NCBI GenBank assembly: GCA_014382695.1
Contig: JACNJF010000123.1
Location: 1-43,523 of the forward strand
DNA length: 43,523 nt
Source: Gammaproteobacteria bacterium
Lineage (GTDB): Bacteria > Pseudomonadota > Gammaproteobacteria > GCA-001735895
Direction: 5' to 3'
Both the position numbers and the translations under genes were made by a program. Under the pieces are notes generated by a model. The model saw only the letters and a list, made by a program, of their open reading frames with translations, was not told the DNA's origin and searched no databases. Each line of letters opens with the position of its first letter. The stretch's first letter is position 1. This document shows, in pieces, positions 8,996 through 16,249 of this stretch.

Positions 8996-10903
8996 ATGAA
9001 TAAATTTGATCGTCGTGATTTCATCAAAATGATAGGTGCTGGCGCAGCGGCTTCAAGCATCCCTGCTTTGTGGTCGAGCAGTGCTTTCGCCCACAAAATG
9101 CCTGACAATTTTTACAACATGCCGATGAACGGCAATGCCCGTATCCTGCATATTACCGATATACACGGTCAGTTACTGCCGGTTTATTTCCGTGAGCCCA
9201 ATGTCAATCTGGGCGTCGGTGACGCCTACGGCCGACCTCCACATGTCGTCGGCAACAAACTGATGAAGGAGATGGGACTCAATCCGGATAGCCCCGAATC
9301 TTATGCCTATACCTATCTGAATTTCCTGCAGGCGGCCAAACAGTACGGCAAAACCGGTGGTTATCCGCAGATTAAATCCCTGCTCGATATGCTGCGTCAG
9401 CAGGCTGGCGGACGCCAGAATACGCTGACACTGGACGGCGGTGACCTGTGGCAAGGTTCCGGCACATCGCTGTGGACGCGCGGCGTCGACATGGTGGAAG
9501 CCTCCAATATTCTGGGACTGGACGTCATGGTCGGTCACTGGGAATTCACCTATCGTGAAGACGAAGTGCTGAGTAACGTCGCATTGTTTAAGGGTGACTT
9601 TATCGGCCAGAACGTGCGCGTCAAACAGGAAGCCCTGTTCAGTGACGAGTATCCGAAGATGGTGGAAAAATATGATGGTCGCGGGCTGTATGATGAAGAC
9701 TCCGGCCATGCTTTCCGCCCGTATGTAATCAAGGAAGTCGGCGGTGCACGCATCGCTGTGGTGGGACAGGCCTTTCCACGTACCGCTAACGCCAATCCTC
9801 AGGAGTTTTTCCCGGACTGGTCGTTTGGCCTGCGTGAAAGCGATATGGCCGATCTGGTCGAAACCATCCGTGGCGATGAAAAACCGGATGCAGTGGTACT
9901 GCTGTCGCATAACGGCATGGACGTGGATATCAAGATGGCCGAACGTGTGCCCGGACTGAATGCCGTGTTCGGTGGTCATACACACGACGGTATGCCAAAG
10001 CCTCTGAAGGTTAAAAACGCAGCCGGTAACGATTGCTGGGTGACCAATGCCGGTTCCAACGGCAAGTATGTCGGGGTGATGGATTTTGATATCGACAACG
10101 GCATCAAGAACATGACCTACAAGATGTTCCCGATCATTTCCAACTGGCTGCCGGAAGACAAGGAAATGAAGGCGTACATCGATCAGATGCGCTCCAGAAA
10201 ATACGATAAAAACATCATCGAAAGCCGTTCCAAAGAATTTTTTTACAACCCCAAACGGGTCGGTAAAACCTATCAACAGATCCTCGAAGAAAAGCTTGCG
10301 ATTGCCGACCGTACCCTGTACCGCCGTGGCAACTTCATGGGCACCTGGGATCAGGTTCTGGTGAATGCGTTACGCCATGAATATCAGGCGGATGTTGCGA
10401 TGTCTGCCGGGGTACGCTGGGGCACCACCACGCTGGAAGGCGACTGGATTACGATGGAAGATGTGATGACGCAATGCTCCATGACCTATGCCGAAACCTA
10501 TGTGCAGGAAATGTCGGGCAAAGACTTGATGAATATTCTGGAAGGTGTGGCGGACAACCTGTTTGACCCTGACCCGTATTTACAGTCTGGTGGCGACATG
10601 GTGCGCCTCGGCGGCATGGACTACACCATCGATCCGAGCAAAAAGCTGTACGAGCGGATTACCGATGCCAAACTCGATAACGGGCATGTGATCGAAGCTG
10701 ATCGCATGTATAAGGTCGCCGGCTGGGCCAGTGTTAACCGCACTCCGGAAGGCCGACTGATGTGGGATGTGGTACATGATTATATTCTGGCTACACGCGA
10801 CAAAAAGGATCATGTATTGCGCCTGCCCAAGATCAATCATCCACACCTGGTTGGCGTGAGTGCAAATCCGGGCATTGCGGATTATCCTGGCAAAGTCAGC
10901 TAA
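8996..10903 (+). CDS. soxB: Thiosulfohydrolase SoxB
   Basis: About 635 residues. SoxB is the di-manganese enzyme of the periplasmic Sox pathway that removes the terminal sulfone as sulfate from SoxYZ-bound intermediates. The start is the ATG at 8996, with GGAG 5 bases upstream; the GTG two codons earlier falls in the spacer. The N-terminus is a twin-arginine signal (RRDFIK) cut near SSAFA, as expected for a protein exported folded. Metallophosphoesterase and SoxB-specific motifs are intact: ITDIHGQ, LDGGDLWQGSGTSLWTRG.DMVEASN, MVGHWEFTYRE, GQNVR, LLSHNGMDVD and GGHTHDGMPKP. A 5'-nucleotidase-type C-terminal domain follows. No other sox gene is in the window; it ends in a strong terminator, so it is transcribed alone. 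Confidence 0.97.
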   Translation: MNKFDRRDFIKMIGAGAAASSIPALWSSSAFAHKMPDNFYNMPMNGNARILHITDIHGQLLPVYFREPNVNLGVGDAYGRPPHVVGNKLMKEMGLNPDSPESYAYTYLNFLQAAKQYGKTGGYPQIKSLLDMLRQQAGGRQNTLTLDGGDLWQGSGTSLWTRGVDMVEASNILGLDVMVGHWEFTYREDEVLSNVALFKGDFIGQNVRVKQEALFSDEYPKMVEKYDGRGLYDEDSGHAFRPYVIKEVGGARIAVVGQAFPRTANANPQEFFPDWSFGLRESDMADLVETIRGDEKPDAVVLLSHNGMDVDIKMAERVPGLNAVFGGHTHDGMPKPLKVKNAAGNDCWVTNAGSNGKYVGVMDFDIDNGIKNMTYKMFPIISNWLPEDKEMKAYIDQMRSRKYDKNIIESRSKEFFYNPKRVGKTYQQILEEKLAIADRTLYRRGNFMGTWDQVLVNALRHEYQADVAMSAGVRWGTTTLEGDWITMEDVMTQCSMTYAETYVQEMSGKDLMNILEGVADNLFDPDPYLQSGGDMVRLGGMDYTIDPSKKLYERITDAKLDNGHVIEADRMYKVAGWASVNRTPEGRLMWDVVHDYILATRDKKDHVLRLPKINHPHLVGVSANPGIADYPGKVS

Positions 10904-10922
10904 CGCGTTGGTTGACAGATTT

Positions 10923-10948
10923 AAAAGCCCCGCCTGCGGGGCTTTTTT
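10923..10948 (+). terminator. Rho-independent terminator of soxB
   Basis: An 11-base perfect stem (AAAAGCCCCGC / GCGGGGCTTTT) with a 2-base loop is followed by a T-run, 19 bases after the soxB stop. Confidence 0.93.
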
Positions 10949-11104
10949 ATGCGCGTGGTAAAAGACGATTTTTTACTCCATTGCAAACGAAGACAGCACC
11001 ACTGATTGCGCCCTGAAAACACCATTTCCCTACTAACACAGCGACAAGGCTATATTATGATGTGCTAAACTACTCGCCTTAAAATTTCACCGGAGGATTG
11101 CCTT

Positions 11105-11848
11105 ATGATCTCAGACATTGGACGCGGAACGGCCTATCTGGCCAGAGGTGTAGCGCTCATCAAAAACCCCAAAATCAGGCCCTATGTACTGATCCCGCTG
11201 ACACTCAACATCCTTCTGTTTGGCGGCCTGATATGGGCAGGATTTAGCCAGCTATCCACTTTGGTCGAGTGGCTGATGTCGTTTGTCCCCGGCTGGCTGG
11301 CTTTTCTGGAAGGTATACTCTGGCTGCTTATCTCGTCGTTTGCGCTGGTGCTGGTTTTTTTCACCTTCACCCCGATCGCCAACATCATCTCCGCGCCTTT
11401 CAATGCGATCATGTCGGAAAAAATTGAAGAACTGCTGACCGGCAAGGATATCAATTCCAATGTCAGCCTGATGACGATCATCAAGGACAGCATTCTATCG
11501 CAGCTCGGTAAACTGGTTTACATTTTACTCTGGTCACTGGTACTACTGGTGATCAGCCTGATCCCGCTGATTAACTTCATGGCTCCGGTTCTATGGGTCA
11601 TCTTCGGTTCCTGGCTGCTCTCGCTGGAATACCTCGACTACCCGATGGGTAACCACGACCTGACCTTCAAACAACAGAAAATAGCGCTCAAAAAACGGCG
11701 CGGGCTGGCGCTCGGATTCGGTGGCGGCATCATGGTGTTAACCAGTATTCCAGTCATCAATTTTATTGTGATTCCAGTCGCCGTCGCGGGCGCGACCGCC
11801 ATGTGGGTAGATGAATTTAACGCCGACCACGCACTGCAAAACACCTGA
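11105..11848 (+). CDS. cysZ: CysZ-type sulfate transporter (EI24 family membrane protein)
   Basis: 247 residues with several hydrophobic helices and the CysZ pattern: G..YL..G..LI..P.IRPYVLIPL..N, TPIANIISAPFN..MSEKIE.LL, and LEYLDYPMGNHDL.FK.Q. CysZ admits sulfate across the inner membrane for assimilation. GGAGG lies 8 bases before the ATG. Its position beside soxB may be chance, since CysZ is an assimilation protein while SoxB releases sulfate in the periplasm. It converges on the AhpD-like gene, with two copies of a repeat between them. Confidence 0.93.
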   Translation: MISDIGRGTAYLARGVALIKNPKIRPYVLIPLTLNILLFGGLIWAGFSQLSTLVEWLMSFVPGWLAFLEGILWLLISSFALVLVFFTFTPIANIISAPFNAIMSEKIEELLTGKDINSNVSLMTIIKDSILSQLGKLVYILLWSLVLLVISLIPLINFMAPVLWVIFGSWLLSLEYLDYPMGNHDLTFKQQKIALKKRRGLALGFGGGIMVLTSIPVINFIVIPVAVAGATAMWVDEFNADHALQNT

Positions 11849-11863
11849 AGTAGACATTGGAGG

Positions 11864-12003
11864 ATAAAAGCATGGCACGAAGAGTTTAAAGAACACGAAG
11901 TACACGAAGGTTTTATAGCGCTTATTATCTTCGTGCCCATCGTGAGCTTCGTGGTGGAAAGGTTTTTAACGGATGACCAGATACTGTGTTTCGTCATTGT
12001 GGC
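11864..12003. repeat. 140-bp intergenic repeat, copy A
   Basis: Begins at ATAAAAGCATGGCACGAAG and ends at CATTGTGGC. It is nearly identical to the copy at 12081-12220, with scattered substitutions and small indels near the right end. Internally it has three CACGAAG words on the left (from 11876) and two CTTCGTG words on the right, so it is an imperfect palindrome that can fold on itself. It has no coding content. Confidence 0.9.
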
Positions 12004-12080
12004 GAATGCCGCAATCCAGCGCAGTCTGTGATGACAATTTCTTTATGCCGCAGGATTTCACAGCAACATCGTGATGACAC

Positions 12081-12220
12081 ATAAAAGCATGGCACGAAGA
12101 GTTTAAAGATCACGAAGTACACGAAGGTTTTATATCGCTTATTATCTTCGTGCCCATCGTGAGCTTCGTGGTGGAAAGGTTTTTCCGGATGACCAGATAC
12201 CCTCTTTCCGTCATCGTGGC
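12081..12220. repeat. 140-bp intergenic repeat, copy B
   Basis: The second copy of the CACGAAG palindromic element, in direct orientation 217 bases after copy A. The 77 bases between the copies are not repeated. A GTGATGACAC sequence just before it and CCGTCATCGTGGC at its end could be terminal inverted sequences, as in a MITE-like element. It lies between cysZ and the AhpD-like gene, which converge. Confidence 0.9.
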
Positions 12221-12254
12221 ATGCACCTCAATCAGGTCCATCAAATAATATCTC

Positions 12255-12818
12255 TTAACGTTTCGCAACCCGATGCATGATCGGTAATAAAAAAGGAGCA
12301 CAGATCAGGAACAGTATCAACTCAACAGGCCAGTGACTGCCGGCGACCGGATTTCCACGAAAACGCTGCAGGAAAGCATCGAAGGTATTCCCGCTCAGAT
12401 TGCCAAAATATATCGCCGCACACAGACTGCGAATCGCGAATACCTGCATGGGTGAATAATGAGCCATCAACAACTCCAGCTGTGCAGGCTCCGGACGTGC
12501 TCCCGATTCGGCATAATGCAGCGCAAAGATTAGCGCCGGTTTTTCACTTTCAGCACTCCCCTGCGGAATCAACTGCTGCAGCAACGAATCAACCTCTGCA
12601 GAGTCCAGACCACTACGCTCAGCCATTTTTGCATGAAACCAGCAACAGTAAGAACAGGCATTCACCCCTGAAACCACCAGCAGGATGCGCTCCGCAAATC
12701 CTGGCGCTAAACCGCGCAACAGATAAACCCAGAGCACACCAGGGATTGACTTTATCAGCCCATAACTGGCTGCCAGCAGCCCGCTAAAAGTAAAGATCCG
12801 CTTGCGAAAAACGTCCAT
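12255..12818 (-). CDS. AhpD-like (carboxymuconolactone decarboxylase fold) membrane-anchored protein
   Basis: About 187 residues from the ATG at 12818, which has GGAG 10 bases upstream inside the end of the preceding gene. The core motif N-A-C55-S-Y-C58-C59-W-F-H62 fits the AhpD redox signature CxxC-x3-H, with an extra adjacent Cys. The C-terminus ends in a hydrophobic helix (WPVELILFLICAPFLLPI) and a short basic tail, so the protein may be tail-anchored. AhpD relatives use the paired Cys in peroxide or disulfide chemistry. It follows the small gene 12826-13101 by seven bases, suggesting coupled translation. The substrate is unknown. Confidence 0.75.
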   Translation of the reverse strand: MDVFRKRIFTFSGLLAASYGLIKSIPGVLWVYLLRGLAPGFAERILLVVSGVNACSYCCWFHAKMAERSGLDSAEVDSLLQQLIPQGSAESEKPALIFALHYAESGARPEPAQLELLMAHYSPMQVFAIRSLCAAIYFGNLSGNTFDAFLQRFRGNPVAGSHWPVELILFLICAPFLLPIMHRVAKR

Positions 12819-12825
12819 CGTTAGC

Positions 12826-13101
12826 TTACTCCGGCACAACGGCAAAAGACTGCGCGCGATCCTGTTCCTGCTGCAGGGTATTTTTCATCCAGCAGTTTTT
12901 CCAGCGCTTAATCGGAACCCCATCCACCAGTTGACGTGCATGCTCCAGAGCCAGAGGGTCCGCGTGCGGAAATTCGCTAATCAATGTGTGCGCAATCTGC
13001 AGATAAACCCGATCATCCTGCTGCCTGTCATCAGCCTCCAGCGGGATGGAGACGATCAATAACAGACCCGGTATACATTTTAAGCGGTTGTGCAGCGGCA
13101 T
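12826..13101 (-). CDS. Small protein of unknown function upstream of the AhpD-like gene
   Basis: 91 residues, ATG start with AGAGAG 7 bases upstream. The N-terminus is mildly hydrophobic (PGLLLIVSIPLEAD); the rest is polar with an acidic/His stretch (LISEFPHADPLALEHARQLVDG). No family is recognised. Its stop lies seven bases before the AhpD-like start, and that gene's ribosome-binding site is within this gene, which supports a real two-gene operon. Confidence 0.6.
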   Translation of the reverse strand: MPLHNRLKCIPGLLLIVSIPLEADDRQQDDRVYLQIAHTLISEFPHADPLALEHARQLVDGVPIKRWKNCWMKNTLQQEQDRAQSFAVVPE

Positions 13102-13424
13102 GAGGCAATCTCTCTGAAATCAGCAATGTGACAATCATAAAAGAGATCTTAGGAAAGGTCTGTAACATAGTCACACTGGAGATCCCAACAAGTTAGTACA
13201 AGATAATGGCCGGATCAGCCCGATGAATCAGGGCTGGCATTCCGTAATAAGCCTGAGCAAAAATTTCTAATGCATCCAATTCAGCGACATTCTGATCTAC
13301 CCGGTTATGTCTGGTGAAGTAGTGCTTCTCCCAAAGCCGTGATCACGGCGTATCAATTAAGGGCCTTAGTGAAAATAATTGTTAAAATCAGCAAATCCCC
13401 CACCCCTATATGGCAAATAAATTC
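13102..13424. other. Intergenic region with a 14-base perfect palindrome
   Basis: No gene was seen. It contains the perfect palindrome GCCGTGATCACGGC (13336-13349) and a hairpin CAGCCC / GGGCTG (13216-13221 and 13231-13236). The arms of the palindrome abut without a spacer, so it does not fit a CRP or FNR site. It lies upstream of the small-protein genes and downstream (by orientation, upstream) of the minus-strand AhpD-like operon, so it is a divergent control region. Confidence 0.5.
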
Positions 13425-13512
13425 TTGACATTAAAAGTTAACAGGGGTAACAATTTAGTACCAAGAAGTACTACGTATAGACTGAGGGATTAGAGAAGTA
13501 CGTTTCCCGTAC
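13425..13512 (+). promoter_or_regulatory. Candidate promoter and operator region for the small-protein genes
   Basis: A perfect -35 TTGACA is at 13425-13430. The best -10 is AACAAT at 13449-13454 (18-base spacing, 4 of 6), which is weak. An inverted repeat TAGTAC-N6-GTACTA (13456-13473) sits where transcription would start, and a second GTACG-N5-CGTAC lies at 13498-13512. Both share the GTAC core, as repeated operators for one regulator would. Promoter strength and regulator are inferred. Confidence 0.35.
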
Positions 13513-13573
13513 GATGGATATCTGATTTATCATTGTTAAAAGTCTTGATATAAATTCGCAGGAGTTATATCGG

Positions 13574-13825
13574 ATGTTAAAACAAACCGTTAAATGGATC
13601 ACAGGGAAATATATTACCCCGCGCTATTTTCTGCACGCAAATCCTGACATTCATTCTCCGCAGGACAACATCAGCAATTTTCAGGCACAACCATTAAATC
13701 AGAATTCGTTTCCCCTGAGACAATTCTTTACCCCGAGCATTGATGGTTTAATCAACTCAGAAAATACTCCCTCAAGCAGTCATTTTATGCCGTCCTTAGA
13801 GCACGAGCCTTTGCGTTCAAGCTAA
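13574..13825 (+). CDS. Small hypothetical protein
   Basis: 83 residues with a good ribosome-binding site (AGGAG, 9 bases before the ATG). The product is polar, rich in Asn, Pro and Ser, with no transmembrane helix or recognised motif. Codon use is plain and AT-rich compared with neighbouring metabolic genes. It precedes a membrane-protein gene by 17 bases, so they may share a transcript. No function can be assigned. Confidence 0.5.
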   Translation: MLKQTVKWITGKYITPRYFLHANPDIHSPQDNISNFQAQPLNQNSFPLRQFFTPSIDGLINSENTPSSSHFMPSLEHEPLRSS

Positions 13826-13842
13826 CAACAATAACGCTTAAT

Positions 13843-14637
13843 ATGGAAAATACGATCATGGAACACTGGATTGAATTATTATTTAGCTACGGCCCTTACG
13901 CGGTCTTTGTCCTGCTGGTTTTTTTAATAGCGCCTAAACAGACCAAAATATTTTTGAGCTGTGATAAACAGGATAAAGTATGCCGAACGCTATGCGGAGG
14001 TGTCGCCGTTGGCTGCTGGATACTGGTCGCCGTTATGGCCTCAGCAATCCTCTACTCCTGGCCGCCAAAGCTGGTCTACGAAGGTTCGCTGGGCAGGCAC
14101 TCAGATGATGTAATCTTTTTCCCGGGCGAGAATCTATTTCTAACCACCAGTGATTTGCGCGATGGATTACTGGAGTGGCGCTATGTAGTCGTGGTTAATA
14201 ACCTGAATCCAGGTCACAAGCAATCTGAGTTTTTCCTGCGCCATCGCTGGGGAGAAGGCGATCAACAGTTTAAAGACTACGAGATTGCCTTAAGTGATTT
14301 TGCCTCAGGGACCTTCAACCTGAAATCTGATCCGCAGGACCCCAGCGTACTGCTGCATGATAATGAAGTCTTTGCCCGTGTTTCACATCACTCACAAGCA
14401 CAGCAGAATGCCAGCTCTTCATCAGTTGAATACTGGTTTGCCGCCTATGCTCAGGAACCTGAGAATTTTCCCATGTTAATAAACTCGTTAAACTCCAGAA
14501 ATCCGCATTTTCAAACTCAGGCAACACGTGAATTACACAGCCTTTCAAATACAGAACTTAAGAGCTTGATGTCCACAGCTGGTGGCAGCGCCCAATCGCA
14601 GATAAAACTGGAACTCCAGCGGCGGATTGAACGGTGA
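13843..14637 (+). CDS. Membrane protein of unknown function with two N-terminal helices
   Basis: 264 residues. Two transmembrane helices (about residues 12-29 and 49-73) are joined by a short basic, Cys-containing loop; the remaining ~190 residues are soluble, with a central beta-rich part (DVIFFPGENLFLTTSDLRDG) and a helical C-terminus (LHSLSNTELKSLM..QIKLELQRRIER). An ATG at 13858 (MEHW) has GGA 10 bases upstream and is an alternative start. No family is recognised. It is followed by a long intergenic stretch. Confidence 0.65.
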   Translation: MENTIMEHWIELLFSYGPYAVFVLLVFLIAPKQTKIFLSCDKQDKVCRTLCGGVAVGCWILVAVMASAILYSWPPKLVYEGSLGRHSDDVIFFPGENLFLTTSDLRDGLLEWRYVVVVNNLNPGHKQSEFFLRHRWGEGDQQFKDYEIALSDFASGTFNLKSDPQDPSVLLHDNEVFARVSHHSQAQQNASSSSVEYWFAAYAQEPENFPMLINSLNSRNPHFQTQATRELHSLSNTELKSLMSTAGGSAQSQIKLELQRRIER

Positions 14638-14842
14638 AACCAGTTATGTAACAGAAAATTTTTAAGCTAGACCCATTACTGCAGAATAAGAGCTTATTTT
14701 GAAAGGTTTTTTTATTTGTATTTGTCTTCTGGACGTAATGAGCGAATTATTATCTGTATAAATGGACACCTGCCAGCGATCAAAATTGTAATGTTTACCC
14801 ATCCTGGCATTTGACTCGGAAACAAAAAAGGGAGAAAACCAT

Positions 14843-15157
14843 ATGAAACTCAAGAACCAAAAAAACATGTTATTTATATCAATGCTGCTATTCAGCCAGG
14901 TTGCAGCCAGTTGCCCATTAGCTCAACAGGAAATGTACCAATTAAGCATGCAACAGGGAGGGTATCTGTCTCCTCAACAATCCTCGATGTTTATGCAGCG
15001 CTGCAACCAGGAATCAATGACAATGTATCAATATGGAAACACAATGAACTCCGGATCCAACTGTACCAGTGGCATATTTACCGGAATGAATGTGCATCCA
15101 GATAAATGTCTGGGTGGAAACCTGCTAGAGTCTATTTTCGATAGTTTTAATGAATAA
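14843..15157 (+). CDS. Small secreted Cys/Met/Gln-rich protein of unknown function
   Basis: 104 residues with GGGAG 8 bases before the ATG. There is a clear signal peptide (MLLFSQVAAS) and a mature part of about 80 residues rich in Gln, Met and Ser with four Cys (SCPLA, RCNQE, NCTSG, KCLGG), which suggests a periplasmic disulfide-bonded protein. No family is recognised. It stands alone. Confidence 0.7.
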   Translation: MKLKNQKNMLFISMLLFSQVAASCPLAQQEMYQLSMQQGGYLSPQQSSMFMQRCNQESMTMYQYGNTMNSGSNCTSGIFTGMNVHPDKCLGGNLLESIFDSFNE

Positions 15158-15343
15158 AGTTAATCGTTGATGCACCAGGGCACCGATATTCTGGAAGTGG
15201 GAATAGTGAACGTGACAGACTGCTCTGAATAAATTTTCGAAATAGCCTGTGGTTTAGGGGATTGATGCGCTGTTTACACATTCAGTCCTCTTACCACATA
15301 CGCCAAGGCCGGTATTTCTATACGCGGCATGTGCCTAGTTCAA

Positions 15344-15359
15344 CCCCACTTGTATGGGG
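15344..15359. other. Hairpin CCCCA-N6-TGGGG in the convergent gap
   Basis: A five-base stem lies about halfway between two converging genes (15157 and 15418). No T-run is present, so it is only a weak candidate for a bidirectional mRNA end. The remaining ~260 bases of the gap show nothing else. Confidence 0.25.
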
Positions 15360-15417
15360 AAAACACGATCTACTATGTAACTCGGTCTGTGCAGGTTCTC
15401 GTTTGACTTTAACGTCA

Positions 15418-15627
15418 CTAGCTGGAAAAACTTGCTGAGACTTCAGCACCGCGTTTCTTTCTTAAACTCTGATATTGATCTTTCATACTTTCAATGATCT
15501 CAACCAGCATTTGTGAATGTGCAGTCGTATGACTCTGCTGATACGTGTAGGTGACCTGCCTGGACATCTTGTTAATGGAGTCCAGTAACCTCAGTTCTTC
15601 ATCGTTTATCCTGTCCAGATGTTTCAT
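15418..15627 (-). CDS. Small helical hypothetical protein
   Basis: 69 residues, ATG start with a GAGAAG-like site 4-6 bases upstream. The sequence is amphipathic and Gln/Ser-rich (INDEELRLLDSINKMSRQ, LVEIIESMKDQYQSLRKKRG), consistent with a helical hairpin or coiled coil. No family is recognised and it may be a chance frame, though the pattern is protein-like. Confidence 0.45.
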   Translation of the reverse strand: MKHLDRINDEELRLLDSINKMSRQVTYTYQQSHTTAHSQMLVEIIESMKDQYQSLRKKRGAEVSASFSS

Positions 15628-15781
15628 TTTACTTCTCGCTTCTTCTTTCGTTACTCTATTTATAGGCCCTCAGCACAGCAGGGTCTGTGAAGCCGATTAA
15701 GTTTTAGCTGTGAACTTTTTACTTTGAAGGGTTTTATTAACCTGGGGCTATCAGCAGTTTGTTTCTATCAATGACTTTTTT

Positions 15782-16249
15782 CTACTGCATTTCACCCAGA
15801 TTAGCCGGTTGCCAGGCGGCCTGCTGTAACAACCAGGTATCCTGTTTCACCAGCTCCAGTTCAAATTTATACACCCGTGCGCGTAGACTGGACAGCATAC
15901 TGGCATCGGCAATGACGCTGCCTGCCATTGCGACATGCAGGGTTACGGAAGCCTGCGTCTTCGAGTGAAGCTTTATTTCGCGTATTTTGCTGAACAGGAA
16001 AATGCTTTTATGGCGAAAAAAATACAGCTGGGCCAGTTTCCTGAGCTGCAGTTTGTCGAGTTTTTTCTCATCACGGTAACTGTCGTGGATTAGCTCGGAC
16101 AGATCACTGGCACTGCGATTTTCGGCAGCCTTGATGCCGTTATCAATAAACTGTCTAATTTCATCTTCCGGCGACAGCGGCGTACTGGAACAGGCCTGTA
16201 GCACCAGCAGGAATGTAATACATAGCCCGGTGAGTATTCTGTTAAGCAT
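15782..16249 (-). CDS. Lipoprotein of unknown function translationally coupled to the GGDEF-EAL gene
   Basis: About 155 residues. The lipoprotein signal has lipobox L-Q-A-C, followed by a nuclear transport factor 2-like pattern (DEIRQFIDNGIKAAENRSASDLSELI..SY) and a C-terminal half with two beta-rich stretches. The fold assignment is by eye. The start ATG (16249) lies inside the last codons of the GGDEF-EAL gene; the two overlap by eight bases (16242-16249), which implies coupled translation. An envelope accessory to c-di-GMP signalling is plausible by context but unproven. Confidence 0.75.
   Translation of the reverse strand: MLNRILTGLCITFLLVLQACSSTPLSPEDEIRQFIDNGIKAAENRSASDLSELIHDSYRDEKKLDKLQLRKLAQLYFFRHKSIFLFSKIREIKLHSKTQASVTLHVAMAGSVIADASMLSSLRARVYKFELELVKQDTWLLQQAAWQPANLGEMQ

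Noticed and set aside
9173-10276. 367-codon minus-strand frame inside soxB
   Set aside because: It is a shadow of the soxB coding frame; soxB motifs are intact on the plus strand and the antisense product matches nothing.
11638-11997. Minus-strand frames sharing a similar peptide at 11638-11997 and 12110-12301
   Set aside because: The shared peptide is only the translation of the 140-bp DNA repeat; these frames cross gene ends and repeats.
14662-14868. 68-codon minus-strand hydrophobic frame
   Set aside because: It overlaps the start and ribosome-binding site of the secreted small protein gene on the plus strand and has no site of its own.
15300-15400. tRNA-like or CRISPR-like sequence around CCCCA-N6-TGGGG
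   Set aside because: GTTCAACCC resembles a T-loop, but no acceptor stem or anticodon arm can be drawn; the hairpin occurs once, so there is no array.
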